A stretch of DNA of 11,442 nt. Origin: JADGGV01 sp035715725 (lineage in GTDB: Bacteria > Gemmatimonadota > Gemmatimonadetes > Longimicrobiales > RSA9). Within the stretch, counting starts at the first letter, position 1, and the number at the start of each line of letters is the position of its first letter. The notes beneath the pieces are model-generated. The model saw nothing but the letters and a program-made list of their open reading frames with translations, ran no database searches and had not been told where the DNA came from. Made by a program: the position numbers and the translations under genes. Positions 1-9,767 of the stretch are shown here, one piece after another. The stretch spans positions 1 through 11,442 of the forward strand of contig DASTKT010000184.1 in assembly GCA_035715725.1 (NCBI GenBank), written 5' to 3'.

Positions 1-100
1 GGGGGTGAGACGGCTGGCTGGTGAGGTGGCTTGCGGGTGCGGCGGTGAGATGAGGGTGGTACTTGCGAGACCGGCGCTGCCGTCGGAGGCGTGGGCGGTG

Positions 101-190
101 GGTTCGGGCGAGGCGGAGTCGGGCGAGGCGGAGTCGGGCGAAGCGGGGTCGGGCGAAGCGGGTTCGGGCAAGACGGGGTCAGGCGAGGCG
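101..190. repeat. 15-bp tandem repeat, about six copies
   Basis: Six successive 15-bp units of the form GRGTCGGGCGARGCG occupy this stretch, with one to three changes per copy, followed by a decayed seventh. The unit equals five codons, and one plus-strand frame (open from 5 to 301, GTG start) reads it as Gly/Ser-Gly-Glu-Ala pentapeptides. That frame has clearly weaker third-position GC than the firm genes here and no recognisable domain, so I do not call it a gene. Confidence 0.85.
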
Positions 191-683
191 GAGCGGGGCA
201 CGGCCGGTCGCCCTCGCCAACACTTCCCGCGGACAGAGCCCGATGGTTCCGCGGGGGCGGAGGGCGCCCCCGAGGGGGACGTTCATCGCGTCGCCGGGTG
301 ACGCTGCGGGGCGGGGTAGCGGCGGGGCGGCGTTGGATGTGTTCACGCGCGCCGCTCCCCCGGACTGCTGCCGCGGTGACCGGGCTGGCACGCCGACGGT
401 CGGCGCGCTCGCCGGCGCCACCGACGCGGGTAACCGGCTCCGCGCCGGGCGGGCGAGCGGCCCGCTCGCCCGCCCGCCTGCCCGCTCCCCGGTGCGGCCG
501 CCCGCCCTCCCGCGCTGCCGCCGGGACGCGGCGCCCGTCGAGGCGGGACGAGGCGAGTTGCCGTGGGACACGGTCGGACTACATTCCCGGCGCTTCACGC
601 GACTCCGGCGCGGCCCCTGGCCGACCTACCCGGCAGCTCGACAGTCCGACCGCCCGACACGACGTCGCCGACGGACACGAGGT
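191..683. other. Stretch with no supportable gene
   Basis: Several overlapping frames are open on both strands, but all translate to Arg/Pro/Ala/Ser-rich sequence with no domain, which is expected of random GC-rich DNA. Apart from the palindrome at 446-476 I see no RNA gene, promoter or coding signal. From about 640 the sequence begins to resemble the CGACACGAC-type units that become regular at 684. Confidence 0.6.
446..476. terminator. 31-bp near-perfect palindrome, possible terminator
   Basis: Two 15-bp arms (446-460 and 462-476) are exact reverse complements around a single central C at 461. As RNA it would form an all-but-one GC stem of about 13 bp with a small loop, on either strand. 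There is no T-run on either side, so this is not a textbook intrinsic terminator. A terminator for a gene lying off the left edge, a protein-binding palindrome or a cruciform-forming site are all possible. Confidence 0.5.
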
Positions 684-815
684 CGCCGCCCGACACGACC
701 GGCCGCCCGACACGACCGGCCGACCGACACGACCGGCCGACCGACGGGACCGACCGACGGGACCGACCGACCGACCGGACCGACCGATCGACGGGACCGA
801 CCGATCGACACGGCT
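684..815. repeat. 17-bp tandem repeat, about eight copies
   Basis: Units of 17 bp of the form GGCCGACCGACACGACC follow head to tail at 684, 701, 718, 735, 765, 782 and 799. A shortened 13-bp copy lies at 752-764. The right-hand units drift to GACCGATCGACGGGACC. As 17 is not a multiple of three and copies drop 4 bp, a protein-coding role is unlikely. The array ends about 20 bp before the ATG at 836 and shares the core GATCGACACG with the 36-bp repeat that follows. Confidence 0.88.
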
Positions 816-835
816 GACACGACTAGCCGACCGGC

Positions 836-2251
836 ATGATGGACGCGACCGGCGTGATCGACACGACGAACACGCCTGATGGGATCGGCGTGATCGACAC
901 GACCAACGTGCCTGACGGGATCGGCGTGATCGACACGACCGATATGCCTGACACGACGAACATGACTGGCATGACCAAGATGACTGACGCCACCGACATG
1001 GTCCGCGCGACGGGCGCCGGCGAGCTGGGGCTCGCGTCCGTGGAGGACATCCGTAGCCGGTTCCCGGCGCTCGAGCGGCGAGAGGGGGGATACCCGGTCG
1101 CGTACTTCGACGGGCCCGGTGGGACGCAGGTTCCGCTGGAGGTGGTGGATGCCATGCGGCGCTACCTGCTGCACCACAACGCCAACACGCGGTGGGCGTA
1201 CCCGACGAGCGCGGAGACGGACGCGGCGATCGATGCCGCACGCGGCGCGCTGGCGGATTTCCTGGGGGCGGAGCCGGACGAGGTCGTGTTCGGGGCGAAC
1301 ATGACGACGCTGACCTTTCATCTGGCGCGGGGGCTGGGCCGGACGTTCCGCGCGGGCGACCGCGTCGTCGTCACGGAGCTGGACCACCATGCCAACATCG
1401 ACCCGTGGCGCGACATGGCCGAGGAGCGCGGGCTCGAGCTGGCGGTCGTACGGATGGACCCGCGCACGGGGACGCTCGACGAGGCGGACCTGGAGCGGAA
1501 GCTCGCCGGCGAACGCGTCCGGCTGCTCGCGATCGGCGCCGCCTCCAACGCCCTCGGCACCATGCCGGATGTGCGTCGGGCGACGTCGCTGGCGCACGCC
1601 GCCGGTGCGCTCGTGTTCCTGGATGCGGTCCACGCGGCCGCGCACGAGAGGATCGACGTCCGCGCGCTGGAGTGCGACTTCCTGGCCTGCTCGCCGTACA
1701 AGTTCTACGGCCCGCACTCGGGCGCGCTCTTCGGGCGGCGCGAGCTGCTGGCGACACTGCCCGTGTCGAAGGTGAAGCCTGCTCCGACGCGGGCGCCGGA
1801 GCGCCTGGAGACGGGCACGCGCAGCCACGAGGCGCTGGTCGGCGCGGCCGCGGCCGTGGACTTCCTCGCATCGCTCGCCCCGGGCGCGGACCGGCGGGCG
1901 CGCCTGGACGTGGCGTTCCGAGGCCTGCACGCGCGAAGCGAGGCGCTGTTCGCACGGCTCTGGGAGGGGTTGGCCGCGATCGGCGGCGTCCGGCTGTTCG
2001 GACCGCCACCGGGCGAGCGTCGCACGCCCACGATCGGCTTCGTCGTGGATGGGTGCGCGCCGCGCGAGGTGGCGCGCCGGCTGGCGGAGCGGGGTGTCTT
2101 CGTGTCTCACGGCGACTTCTACGCATCCACGGTGATCGAGCGGCTCGGGCAGACGGGCGGGGGTCTCGTGCGCGCCGGCTGCGCCGCCTATACCACGGGC
2201 GAGGAGGTGGACCGCCTCGTCGATGGCGTGCGCGCCGTCGCCGGCGGCTGA
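836..2251 (+). CDS. Cysteine desulfurase-like PLP-dependent protein with repeat-built N-terminus
   Basis: This is a fold-type I, class V aminotransferase-family protein, closest by motif to the 'cysteine desulfurase-like' group (TIGR01976/VC1184-like). Conserved sequence starts near residue 69 (VEDIRSRFPAL). Seen next are DGPGGTQ (92-98), the cofactor-stacking region DHHANIDPW with His184/His185, Asp263 in FLDAVH for the pyridine nitrogen, and the probable Schiff-base Lys289 in CSPYKFYGPHSG. The C-terminal RAGCAAYTTGEEVDRL matches the family end. I see no cysteine at the place of the SufS/NifS sulfur-accepting Cys, so desulfurase activity and substrate are unproven. The start is uncertain. 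ATG 836 includes 54 residues encoded by a 36-bp tandem repeat with high third-position GC; ATG 998 or GTG 1040 would give a family-length protein. None has a clear ribosome binding site. The protein is probably cytosolic, and no partner gene is adjacent. Confidence 0.88.
   Translation: MMDATGVIDTTNTPDGIGVIDTTNVPDGIGVIDTTDMPDTTNMTGMTKMTDATDMVRATGAGELGLASVEDIRSRFPALERREGGYPVAYFDGPGGTQVPLEVVDAMRRYLLHHNANTRWAYPTSAETDAAIDAARGALADFLGAEPDEVVFGANMTTLTFHLARGLGRTFRAGDRVVVTELDHHANIDPWRDMAEERGLELAVVRMDPRTGTLDEADLERKLAGERVRLLAIGAASNALGTMPDVRRATSLAHAAGALVFLDAVHAAAHERIDVRALECDFLACSPYKFYGPHSGALFGRRELLATLPVSKVKPAPTRAPERLETGTRSHEALVGAAAAVDFLASLAPGADRRARLDVAFRGLHARSEALFARLWEGLAAIGGVRLFGPPPGERRTPTIGFVVDGCAPREVARRLAERGVFVSHGDFYASTVIERLGQTGGGLVRAGCAAYTTGEEVDRLVDGVRAVAGG
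851..952 (+). repeat. 36-bp in-frame tandem repeat, three copies
   Basis: Copies begin at 851, 887 and 923; the first two span 36 bp each and the third matches for about 30 bp. Each encodes a 12-residue unit of the type GVIDTTNVPDGI in the frame of the downstream enzyme. A shorter 9-bp periodicity (ATGACTGGC, ATGACCAAG, ATGACTGAC) continues from 962 to 988, ending at the alternative start ATG 998. The codons in this frame are mostly G/C-ending, as in the real genes, which favours translation but does not prove it. Confidence 0.88.
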
Positions 2252-2310
2252 CGGACGACCGGGCGGCGGAGCCGTCGATCCGGCGGTAGGCGGCGCGGCG
2301 CGGCCGGGTG

Positions 2311-2394
2311 CGCGCCGGCGGGGACACGCCGGGGGGGACACGCGCCGGCGGGGACACGCGCCGGCGGGGGCACGCGCCGGCCGGGACACGCGCC
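2311..2394. repeat. 16-bp tandem repeat, five copies plus a partial
   Basis: Units of the form CGCGCCGGCGGGGACA start at 2311, 2327 (shortened to 14 bp), 2341, 2357 and 2373, with a partial copy at 2389. The array fills most of the 144-bp gap between the PLP protein and the kinase and stops two bases before the first possible GTG start of the kinase. A 16-bp unit cannot keep a reading frame, so it is probably non-coding. It is GC-rich enough to hamper any promoter there. Confidence 0.88.
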
Positions 2395-2395
2395 A

Positions 2396-4792
<2,397 letters not shown>

Positions 4793-4798
4793 CGCGGC

Positions 4799-4836
4799 GA
4801 GGGCCCGGCGTCGCGCCCTCCGCGCGCCGGGCCCTC
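4799..4836. terminator. Hairpin between convergent genes
   Basis: GAGGGCCCGGCG at 4799-4810 pairs perfectly with 4825-4836 across a 14-nt loop, giving a 12-bp stem. It begins six bases after the kinase stop codon and lies between that gene and the oppositely oriented susD-like gene, so it could end transcription from both sides. There is no T-tract, so a conventional intrinsic mechanism is not guaranteed. Confidence 0.7.
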
Positions 4837-4845
4837 CGTGGCCAC

Positions 4846-4871
4846 GAGCCGCCCCGCCCCGGCAGCGGCTC
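4846..4871 (-). terminator. Second small hairpin just after the susD-like stop
   Basis: GAGCCGC (4846-4852) and GCGGCTC (4865-4871) form a 7-bp stem with a 12-nt loop. It lies four bases past the minus-strand stop codon at 4876-4878. It may add to the stronger 4799-4836 hairpin as the end of the uptake operon. With such short arms in GC-rich DNA, chance is possible. Confidence 0.4.
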
Positions 4872-4875
4872 CCGC

Positions 4876-6204
4876 TCAGCTCCCCGCGCTCGGGTTCGCC
4901 GTGATCTCGCTCGCGGCGATCGGCAGGCAGGTCGTGCTGCCGTACGTGTACGGCGCGTCCGCCGGGAAGCCGCCGATCTTTCCTTTCGGCCACAGGTCCA
5001 GGTGGTAGAGCGTCTGGTAGCGGATCAGGTCCGGCACGCGGTAGCCGGCGAAGTAGAAGTCGAGCATCCGCTGGGTGCGCAGCTCGGCCTTCAGGTCGCC
5101 GGGGACGAACGGATCGGCCTTCCCCGCGCCGACGGCGCGGCGCGCGTTCACGAACGCCAGGACCTGCGCCTGCGTCCAGCTCCCGGCGCCGTTCAGCGCC
5201 GCCTCGGCGAGGATGTACTGCGCCTCGAGACCGGAGGCGAAGCGGATCCCGGCGTCGCCGGGGATCAGCTTCTTGTTGCCGGGCGTCCACCCCTCGAACG
5301 AGTACGGGATGAACGGCACGTACGACCGGCGCACGTACGGCTTGCTCGTGAACATCGGCGTGGTGCTGTCGGCCAGGAACGGCACGCGCAGGTCGCGCTT
5401 CGTCGCCCACATGACCGGGTCCAGCCCGAGCGAGAACTCCGTCGCGCTCTTGAAGCCCGAGGTGCGCGCGTAGAGGTTGTACTTGTCGGACCACTGGCCG
5501 AAGTCCGCATCCACGAACTTCACGAACGCCTCGAAGCTCGCGGGCACCTTGGCGGCGAATTCGGCGGCCTTCGCGAAGTTCCCCTGGTTCAGGTAGGCGC
5601 GCGCGGCGCCGACGTTCGCCAGGTTCGTGAGGTCCGCCCTGCCGGCGCCGGCGGCGGCGGTCGCCGCCGCCGTGAAGAGCGCGATGGCGCTGTCGTACGC
5701 CGCGGCGGGCGTCACCGGCGCGCCGCCGTTCAGCACGATCTTGCACATGTAGTCGGCCTCGAGGACCGTGCTGAAGCCCGCGTAGACGAGCGCGCGGGCG
5801 AGCTGCTCCTGCGTCCCGCCCAGTGACTTGACGCGCTCCACGGCGCGGGCCCCGGCGACGCGGGCGCGCGTCACGTAGCCGTAGCCGATCCCGTCCCACG
5901 CCCCGCCGTCCGGCGTCACATCCCGGTTGTCGTACTGCTCCCACGGGCTCCAGCCGTGGCCGAACAGCGCCTCGTCGCTCATGGCGGCGCCACTGTTGGC
6001 CATCCAGTTGAAGGCCGCGTGGTACTCGCCCTCGGCGTCGTTGACGATCGGCTCGAGGAGCGCCTTGTTCGACTTGCTGTCCTCCTCGGTGATCAGCCCG
6101 GGCTGCTTGACGTCGAGGACGTCGTTGCAGCCGGCCAGCCCGGCGGCGGCCAGAGCCAGCAGCGGCAGCACCCGGCGCAGGCTGGAGCGTGTACGCGTGC
6201 GCAT
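4876..6204 (-). CDS. RagB/SusD family outer-membrane nutrient-binding lipoprotein
   Basis: SusD-type proteins sit on the outer cell surface as a lid on a SusC channel and help capture the substrate, usually a glycan or peptide. The N-terminus is a lipoprotein signal: an Arg-rich start, a hydrophobic run (12-22) and lipobox LAGC with Cys26 as the lipidated residue. The family's helical (TPR-like) scaffold fits the Ala-rich middle (about 110-230). The C-terminal RMLDFYFAGYRVPDLIRY is the usual SusD/RagB end motif. At 442 residues it is slightly short for the family. GGGGAG lies six bases before the ATG (6211-6216 on the plus strand), a good ribosome binding site. It starts 31 bp after the susC-like stop, so the two are almost surely co-transcribed. 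The substrate cannot be read from the sequence, and no glycosidase or peptidase gene lies nearby. Confidence 0.95.
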   Translation of the reverse strand: MRTRTRSSLRRVLPLLALAAAGLAGCNDVLDVKQPGLITEEDSKSNKALLEPIVNDAEGEYHAAFNWMANSGAAMSDEALFGHGWSPWEQYDNRDVTPDGGAWDGIGYGYVTRARVAGARAVERVKSLGGTQEQLARALVYAGFSTVLEADYMCKIVLNGGAPVTPAAAYDSAIALFTAAATAAAGAGRADLTNLANVGAARAYLNQGNFAKAAEFAAKVPASFEAFVKFVDADFGQWSDKYNLYARTSGFKSATEFSLGLDPVMWATKRDLRVPFLADSTTPMFTSKPYVRRSYVPFIPYSFEGWTPGNKKLIPGDAGIRFASGLEAQYILAEAALNGAGSWTQAQVLAFVNARRAVGAGKADPFVPGDLKAELRTQRMLDFYFAGYRVPDLIRYQTLYHLDLWPKGKIGGFPADAPYTYGSTTCLPIAASEITANPSAGS

Positions 6205-6235
6205 GGCGATCTCCCCTTTCGGTCCGGGTGTCCGG

Positions 6236-9200
6236 TCAGAAGCTGACGTCGACCGAGACGGTCAGGCGACGCGTCGTCGGGACCGTGAAGTAGTCCAGCC
6301 GCACCCACGGGAACGCCTGCCCGTCCTCGAGCGGCGCGTCCACCAGGCCGTTGAACGAGACCTCCGGATCGAGCCCCTTGTAGTACGGCTTCCAGAGGAA
6401 TCCGAGGTTGTGCCCGGCGAGCGTCACCGCCGCGCGATCGGCGCCGAAGCGGCGCGTCATGGTCGTGGGGAGCGTGTAGGTGAGCGACAGCTCGCGCAGC
6501 TTGATGAAGTCGGCCTTGTACGTGTAGAGCGCGTCGTTCGCCTCGAGGTCCGCGGAGAGCATCGCCCTTCGCTCCGCCGAGACGTTCGGGTCGTTCGCCT
6601 CCTTGCAGAGGAGCTGCGCGCACAGCACCTGGCCGGTCTGGTCGAGCAGGTAGTTGCCGCCCTTGTAGTCGGCGAGCGCGAAGACGCGGAGCGCGCCGAA
6701 CAGCGTCAGCGTGTTCGCGAGCGACGCCTCGCGCGTCGGCAGCGGCGGGCCCACGAAGCGCGCCTCGCCCGGCACGTACTTGTTCTTCGCCGCGTCGAAG
6801 ACCGGGTCGTGCACCCAGTAGCCGGCGATCGGGTAGCCCTCGGCCGTGCGCTGGTTGCACGTCGTCAGGCAGTACGAGATCGGCGACTGCGCGTAGCCGA
6901 AGGAGACGAGCTTGTTGTGGTTCGTCGAGACGCCCACGCGCGCGTCCCACGTGACGTTGCGCGCGGAGATAGGCGTTGCCGTCAGCGCCAGCTCCATCCC
7001 CTTGTTGTTGATCTCGCCCAGGTTCTTGTAGATCGTGCCGGCCAGCCCGAGCGCCGAGGGCGCCACCGGCACCTGCATCAGCGCGTCCTTCGTCGTCTTG
7101 TCGTAGTACGTGAACTCGACGCCCGCGCGGTTCTGCCAGAGCGCCGCGTCGAAGCCCACCTCGATCTCCGAGCCGCGCTCGGGCTTGACCGCCGGGTTCC
7201 CCGCCGACGTGATCCGCAGCGACGACACGACCTGGCCGCTCACCGGGTCGACCGTCTGCGTGAGCCCGTACCCGGTCGTCCGCGCGAACGGCAGCGGCGC
7301 GTTCCCCGCCTGTCCCCACGCCGCGCGCAGCTTCAGGTTGTCGAGCCAGGCGTACTGCTTGAGGAAGTCGCTCTCGGAGGCGATCCAGGAGACGGAGAAC
7401 TTCGGGTAGAACAGGCGCTTCACGTCGCTGCCGAAGATGGAGCTGTTGTCCATGCGCAGCGCGCCGGTCACGAACAGCCGGTCCTTCCAGCCGACCTGCT
7501 CCTGCCCGTAGAAGCCGAGCGACTTCACGGACAGGTACTCGTCCCACGCCGTGCGGTCCGTCGCGGACGTCACGTTCTTCACCAGCGTCGTGGCGAACTT
7601 GTTGCCCTGCGCGACGGTGTTGCGGAACTCGCGGTCGATGTACTGCGCGCCGAAGGAGAGCGCGGAGGAGAGCGCCGGCGTCAGGTCGTTGCTGATCGTG
7701 CCCGCATAGTCCAGCGAGTAGATGTTCTCGCGCGGCGCGCCCTCCGTGAGCTGCCCGTCACCCCAGACCGGCGTCGGCGGCAGGTACCGCACGGCCTGGC
7801 GCGAGTTCACGTCCGCGCCCACGATCAGCCGGTTCTTGAACCAGGAGAACGGCCGGTAGTTCAGCGTCGTGCCGAGCGTCGTGCGGTCGCCGCGGACGCT
7901 GCTCTCGTACAGCGCCATCTCCGCCGGCGTCGCCAGGCCGAAGCCGTACGTCTCGTTCCGCCCCGGCGTCTTCCCCGGCGCGTACAGCCACACCGCGTTG
8001 ACCAGGCTCGCGCCGTTGTCGCCCGCCGGCAGCGACGTCATCGTGCGGTTGTAGCCGACGTTGATGGTGAAGTCGACCTTCTCCGACGGGAAGAACGCGA
8101 AGTTCGAGCGCAGGTCGGTGTGGTGGTCCGAGTTGTTCGCGAAGACGCCCTCGTCCAGATCGTGCTCGGCCGCCGCGAAGAACGAGTAGCCGTCACCGCC
8201 GCCGCGCACGGAGAGCGACAGCGAATTGATCTGCCCCTTCCGCAGCGCGCCCGCCAGGAAGTCCTCGCTCAGCACGGTGCCGACCGGCTGTCCGGCGCAC
8301 CCCTGCCAGTCCTTCGCGTCCGCCACGCGCTCCGCGGTGCACGTCGTGTAGGTCGTGCGCGTGTCCAGGTTCCAGTCGTGCCGGCCGTACGTGGCCTTGG
8401 CGTTCCACTGGAGCTGCTGCTGCCCCGGCCGCCCCTTCTTCGTGATGATCTGGATCACGCCGTTCGCCGCGTCGGCGCCGTAGAGCGTGGCGGCGGCCGG
8501 CCCCTTCAGCACCTCGATCGACTCGATGTCGTTCGGGTTGATCATGTCCAGCGCCGAGCTGGTCTGACCGCCCGTCGAGACCTGGCCCGGCGCGGGCGCC
8601 AGCCAGTTGTTGCGGAACCCGCCCGCGGCGCCCGAGGCGACGCGCACGCCGTCCACGTACACGACCGGCGCCGAGCTGCCCGACAGCGAGCTGATCCCGC
8701 GGATGCGGATGTTGCCCGCCGCGCCCGCATCGCCGCTGGAGTGCAGCACGGTCACGCCCGGCGCCTTGGCCTGGAGCAGCTCCGTGACGTTCGCGTTCAC
8801 GGCCTTCCGCGTGACGTCCGCCACGTCGATCGTCGTGATCGCGTTGCCGAGCGTGCGCTTGGACACCGCGCCCGGCGTCCCGGTCACGACGAGCTGGTCG
8901 AGGGCGACGGCCGCCGTCGCCAGCTCGAAGTTCGCCTCCACGGTCTGGTCGGCGACGACGGTGACCTCCCGCGTCGTCGCCTGGAAGCCGAGCATCTCGG
9001 CCCGGACGCGCTGCGCCCCGGCCGGCACGCCGGTGATCAGGTAGTCGCCGGCGTCGTTCGTGAGCGCGCCGTGGCCGCTCCCCGGGATGTAGACCTGCGC
9101 GCCGCTCAGCGCGCGGCCGGAGCCGGCCTCCACGACGCGGCCGCGGATGCTGCCGGTCGGCTCGCTCGTCGTCGCGTTCCGCGCCAGCCACGGGCGGAAC

Positions 9201-9697
9201 GGCGCATCGCCCGGCGCGGCGGCGGGCGGCGCCGGCGCCAGGCGCGCCGGGAGCTCGAGCGGCAGGTTCAGCTCGGGCGCGGCCGGCGCCGCCACCGCCA
9301 GCGAGCCCATCGAGGCGACGCGCTCCAGCAGCTTCGGCGTGCGCAGCGGCTCGACCAGGATCTGGCCGCCCATCTCCTCGTACTGGAACGACGTGCCCAG
9401 CAGCATCCGGTCGAGCGCCTGCCCGACCGTCGCCGACCGGCACAGGCACGTCACCGCGCCGGCGTCCGCCAACAGGCTCGGGCTGAACGCCACCGCGACG
9501 CCGGAGCGCTTCTGCAGCTCCGCCAGCCCGTCCGGCAGCGGCGCGTCCCGCACCTCCAGGCGCGCCGGCCGCTGCAGCAGGGAGGCGCCCGGGCGGTCGC
9601 GGTCCGCCACGAACTGCACCCCGGCCTGCGCACGCAGCGGGGCGGCCAGCGCCGGCGCCGTGACCAGGATCAATGCGACGCGTGAGAGGACGGACAT
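6236..9697 (-). CDS. SusC/RagA TonB-dependent outer-membrane transporter with STN signalling domain
   Basis: This large outer-membrane beta-barrel imports the ligand caught by SusD, powered by TonB. A signal peptide (about 1-24, cleavage after AQA) is followed by an STN domain (about 45-118, with Cys84 and Cys86). Next come a Pro/Ala-rich linker (130-180), a carboxypeptidase-regulatory-like domain (183-260), a plausible TonB-box region (265-273, ALDQLVVTG) and the plug. The plug shows the SusC/RagA signatures NIRIRGISSLSGSSAPVVYVDG (only key residues are cited: R331/R333 onward to D349) and IEVLKGPAAATLYGADAANG (391-413). The barrel ends in a terminal Phe (VSVDVSF), as expected for BAM-dependent insertion. 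At 1153 residues it has normal length for an STN-bearing member. A GAGGT site lies four bases before the ATG. The STN domain suggests it can signal to the FecR-like protein encoded 70 bp upstream. Confidence 0.97.
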   Translation of the reverse strand: MSVLSRVALILVTAPALAAPLRAQAGVQFVADRDRPGASLLQRPARLEVRDAPLPDGLAELQKRSGVAVAFSPSLLADAGAVTCLCRSATVGQALDRMLLGTSFQYEEMGGQILVEPLRTPKLLERVASMGSLAVAAPAAPELNLPLELPARLAPAPPAAAPGDAPFRPWLARNATTSEPTGSIRGRVVEAGSGRALSGAQVYIPGSGHGALTNDAGDYLITGVPAGAQRVRAEMLGFQATTREVTVVADQTVEANFELATAAVALDQLVVTGTPGAVSKRTLGNAITTIDVADVTRKAVNANVTELLQAKAPGVTVLHSSGDAGAAGNIRIRGISSLSGSSAPVVYVDGVRVASGAAGGFRNNWLAPAPGQVSTGGQTSSALDMINPNDIESIEVLKGPAAATLYGADAANGVIQIITKKGRPGQQQLQWNAKATYGRHDWNLDTRTTYTTCTAERVADAKDWQGCAGQPVGTVLSEDFLAGALRKGQINSLSLSVRGGGDGYSFFAAAEHDLDEGVFANNSDHHTDLRSNFAFFPSEKVDFTINVGYNRTMTSLPAGDNGASLVNAVWLYAPGKTPGRNETYGFGLATPAEMALYESSVRGDRTTLGTTLNYRPFSWFKNRLIVGADVNSRQAVRYLPPTPVWGDGQLTEGAPRENIYSLDYAGTISNDLTPALSSALSFGAQYIDREFRNTVAQGNKFATTLVKNVTSATDRTAWDEYLSVKSLGFYGQEQVGWKDRLFVTGALRMDNSSIFGSDVKRLFYPKFSVSWIASESDFLKQYAWLDNLKLRAAWGQAGNAPLPFARTTGYGLTQTVDPVSGQVVSSLRITSAGNPAVKPERGSEIEVGFDAALWQNRAGVEFTYYDKTTKDALMQVPVAPSALGLAGTIYKNLGEINNKGMELALTATPISARNVTWDARVGVSTNHNKLVSFGYAQSPISYCLTTCNQRTAEGYPIAGYWVHDPVFDAAKNKYVPGEARFVGPPLPTREASLANTLTLFGALRVFALADYKGGNYLLDQTGQVLCAQLLCKEANDPNVSAERRAMLSADLEANDALYTYKADFIKLRELSLTYTLPTTMTRRFGADRAAVTLAGHNLGFLWKPYYKGLDPEVSFNGLVDAPLEDGQAFPWVRLDYFTVPTTRRLTVSVDVSF

Positions 9698-9738
9698 CGG
9701 TACCTCGCGGAAGCAGGGTTGACTCCGTCGGCTTCGTT

Positions 9739-9752
9739 CCGGCCGCGGCCGG
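9739..9752. other. 14-bp perfect palindrome between fecR-like and susC-like genes
   Basis: CCGGCCGCGGCCGG is its own reverse complement. It lies in the 70-bp gap after the fecR-like stop (9768-9770) and before the susC-like start (9697). It could form an mRNA hairpin that tunes expression of the transporter relative to the regulator. A self-complementary word built only of G and C is not rare at this base composition, so the role is uncertain. Confidence 0.35.
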
Positions 9753-9767
9753 GGCCCGCGCTCCGTG

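Noticed and set aside
5..301. Small plus-strand frame with Gly-Ser-Glu-Ala pentapeptide repeats
   Set aside because: The pentapeptides simply reflect the 15-bp array. Third-position GC is lower than in the firm genes, there is no clear ribosome binding site, and no domain is visible. It is kept as a repeat, not a gene.
684..815. 17-bp array considered as a CRISPR
   Set aside because: The units are directly adjacent with no unique spacers, vary in sequence and length, and no cas gene is present.
63..879. Overlapping plus-strand frames of about 260 codons
   Set aside because: They cross arrays of non-triplet period, end in Arg/Asp/Thr/Pro low-complexity sequence and have no homology signal I recognise.
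5927..9685. A 1252-codon open frame on the plus strand
   Set aside because: It is antisense to the susC-like and susD-like genes, which have signal sequences, family motifs and ribosome binding sites. The translation is Arg/Val/His/Leu-rich and unrecognisable.
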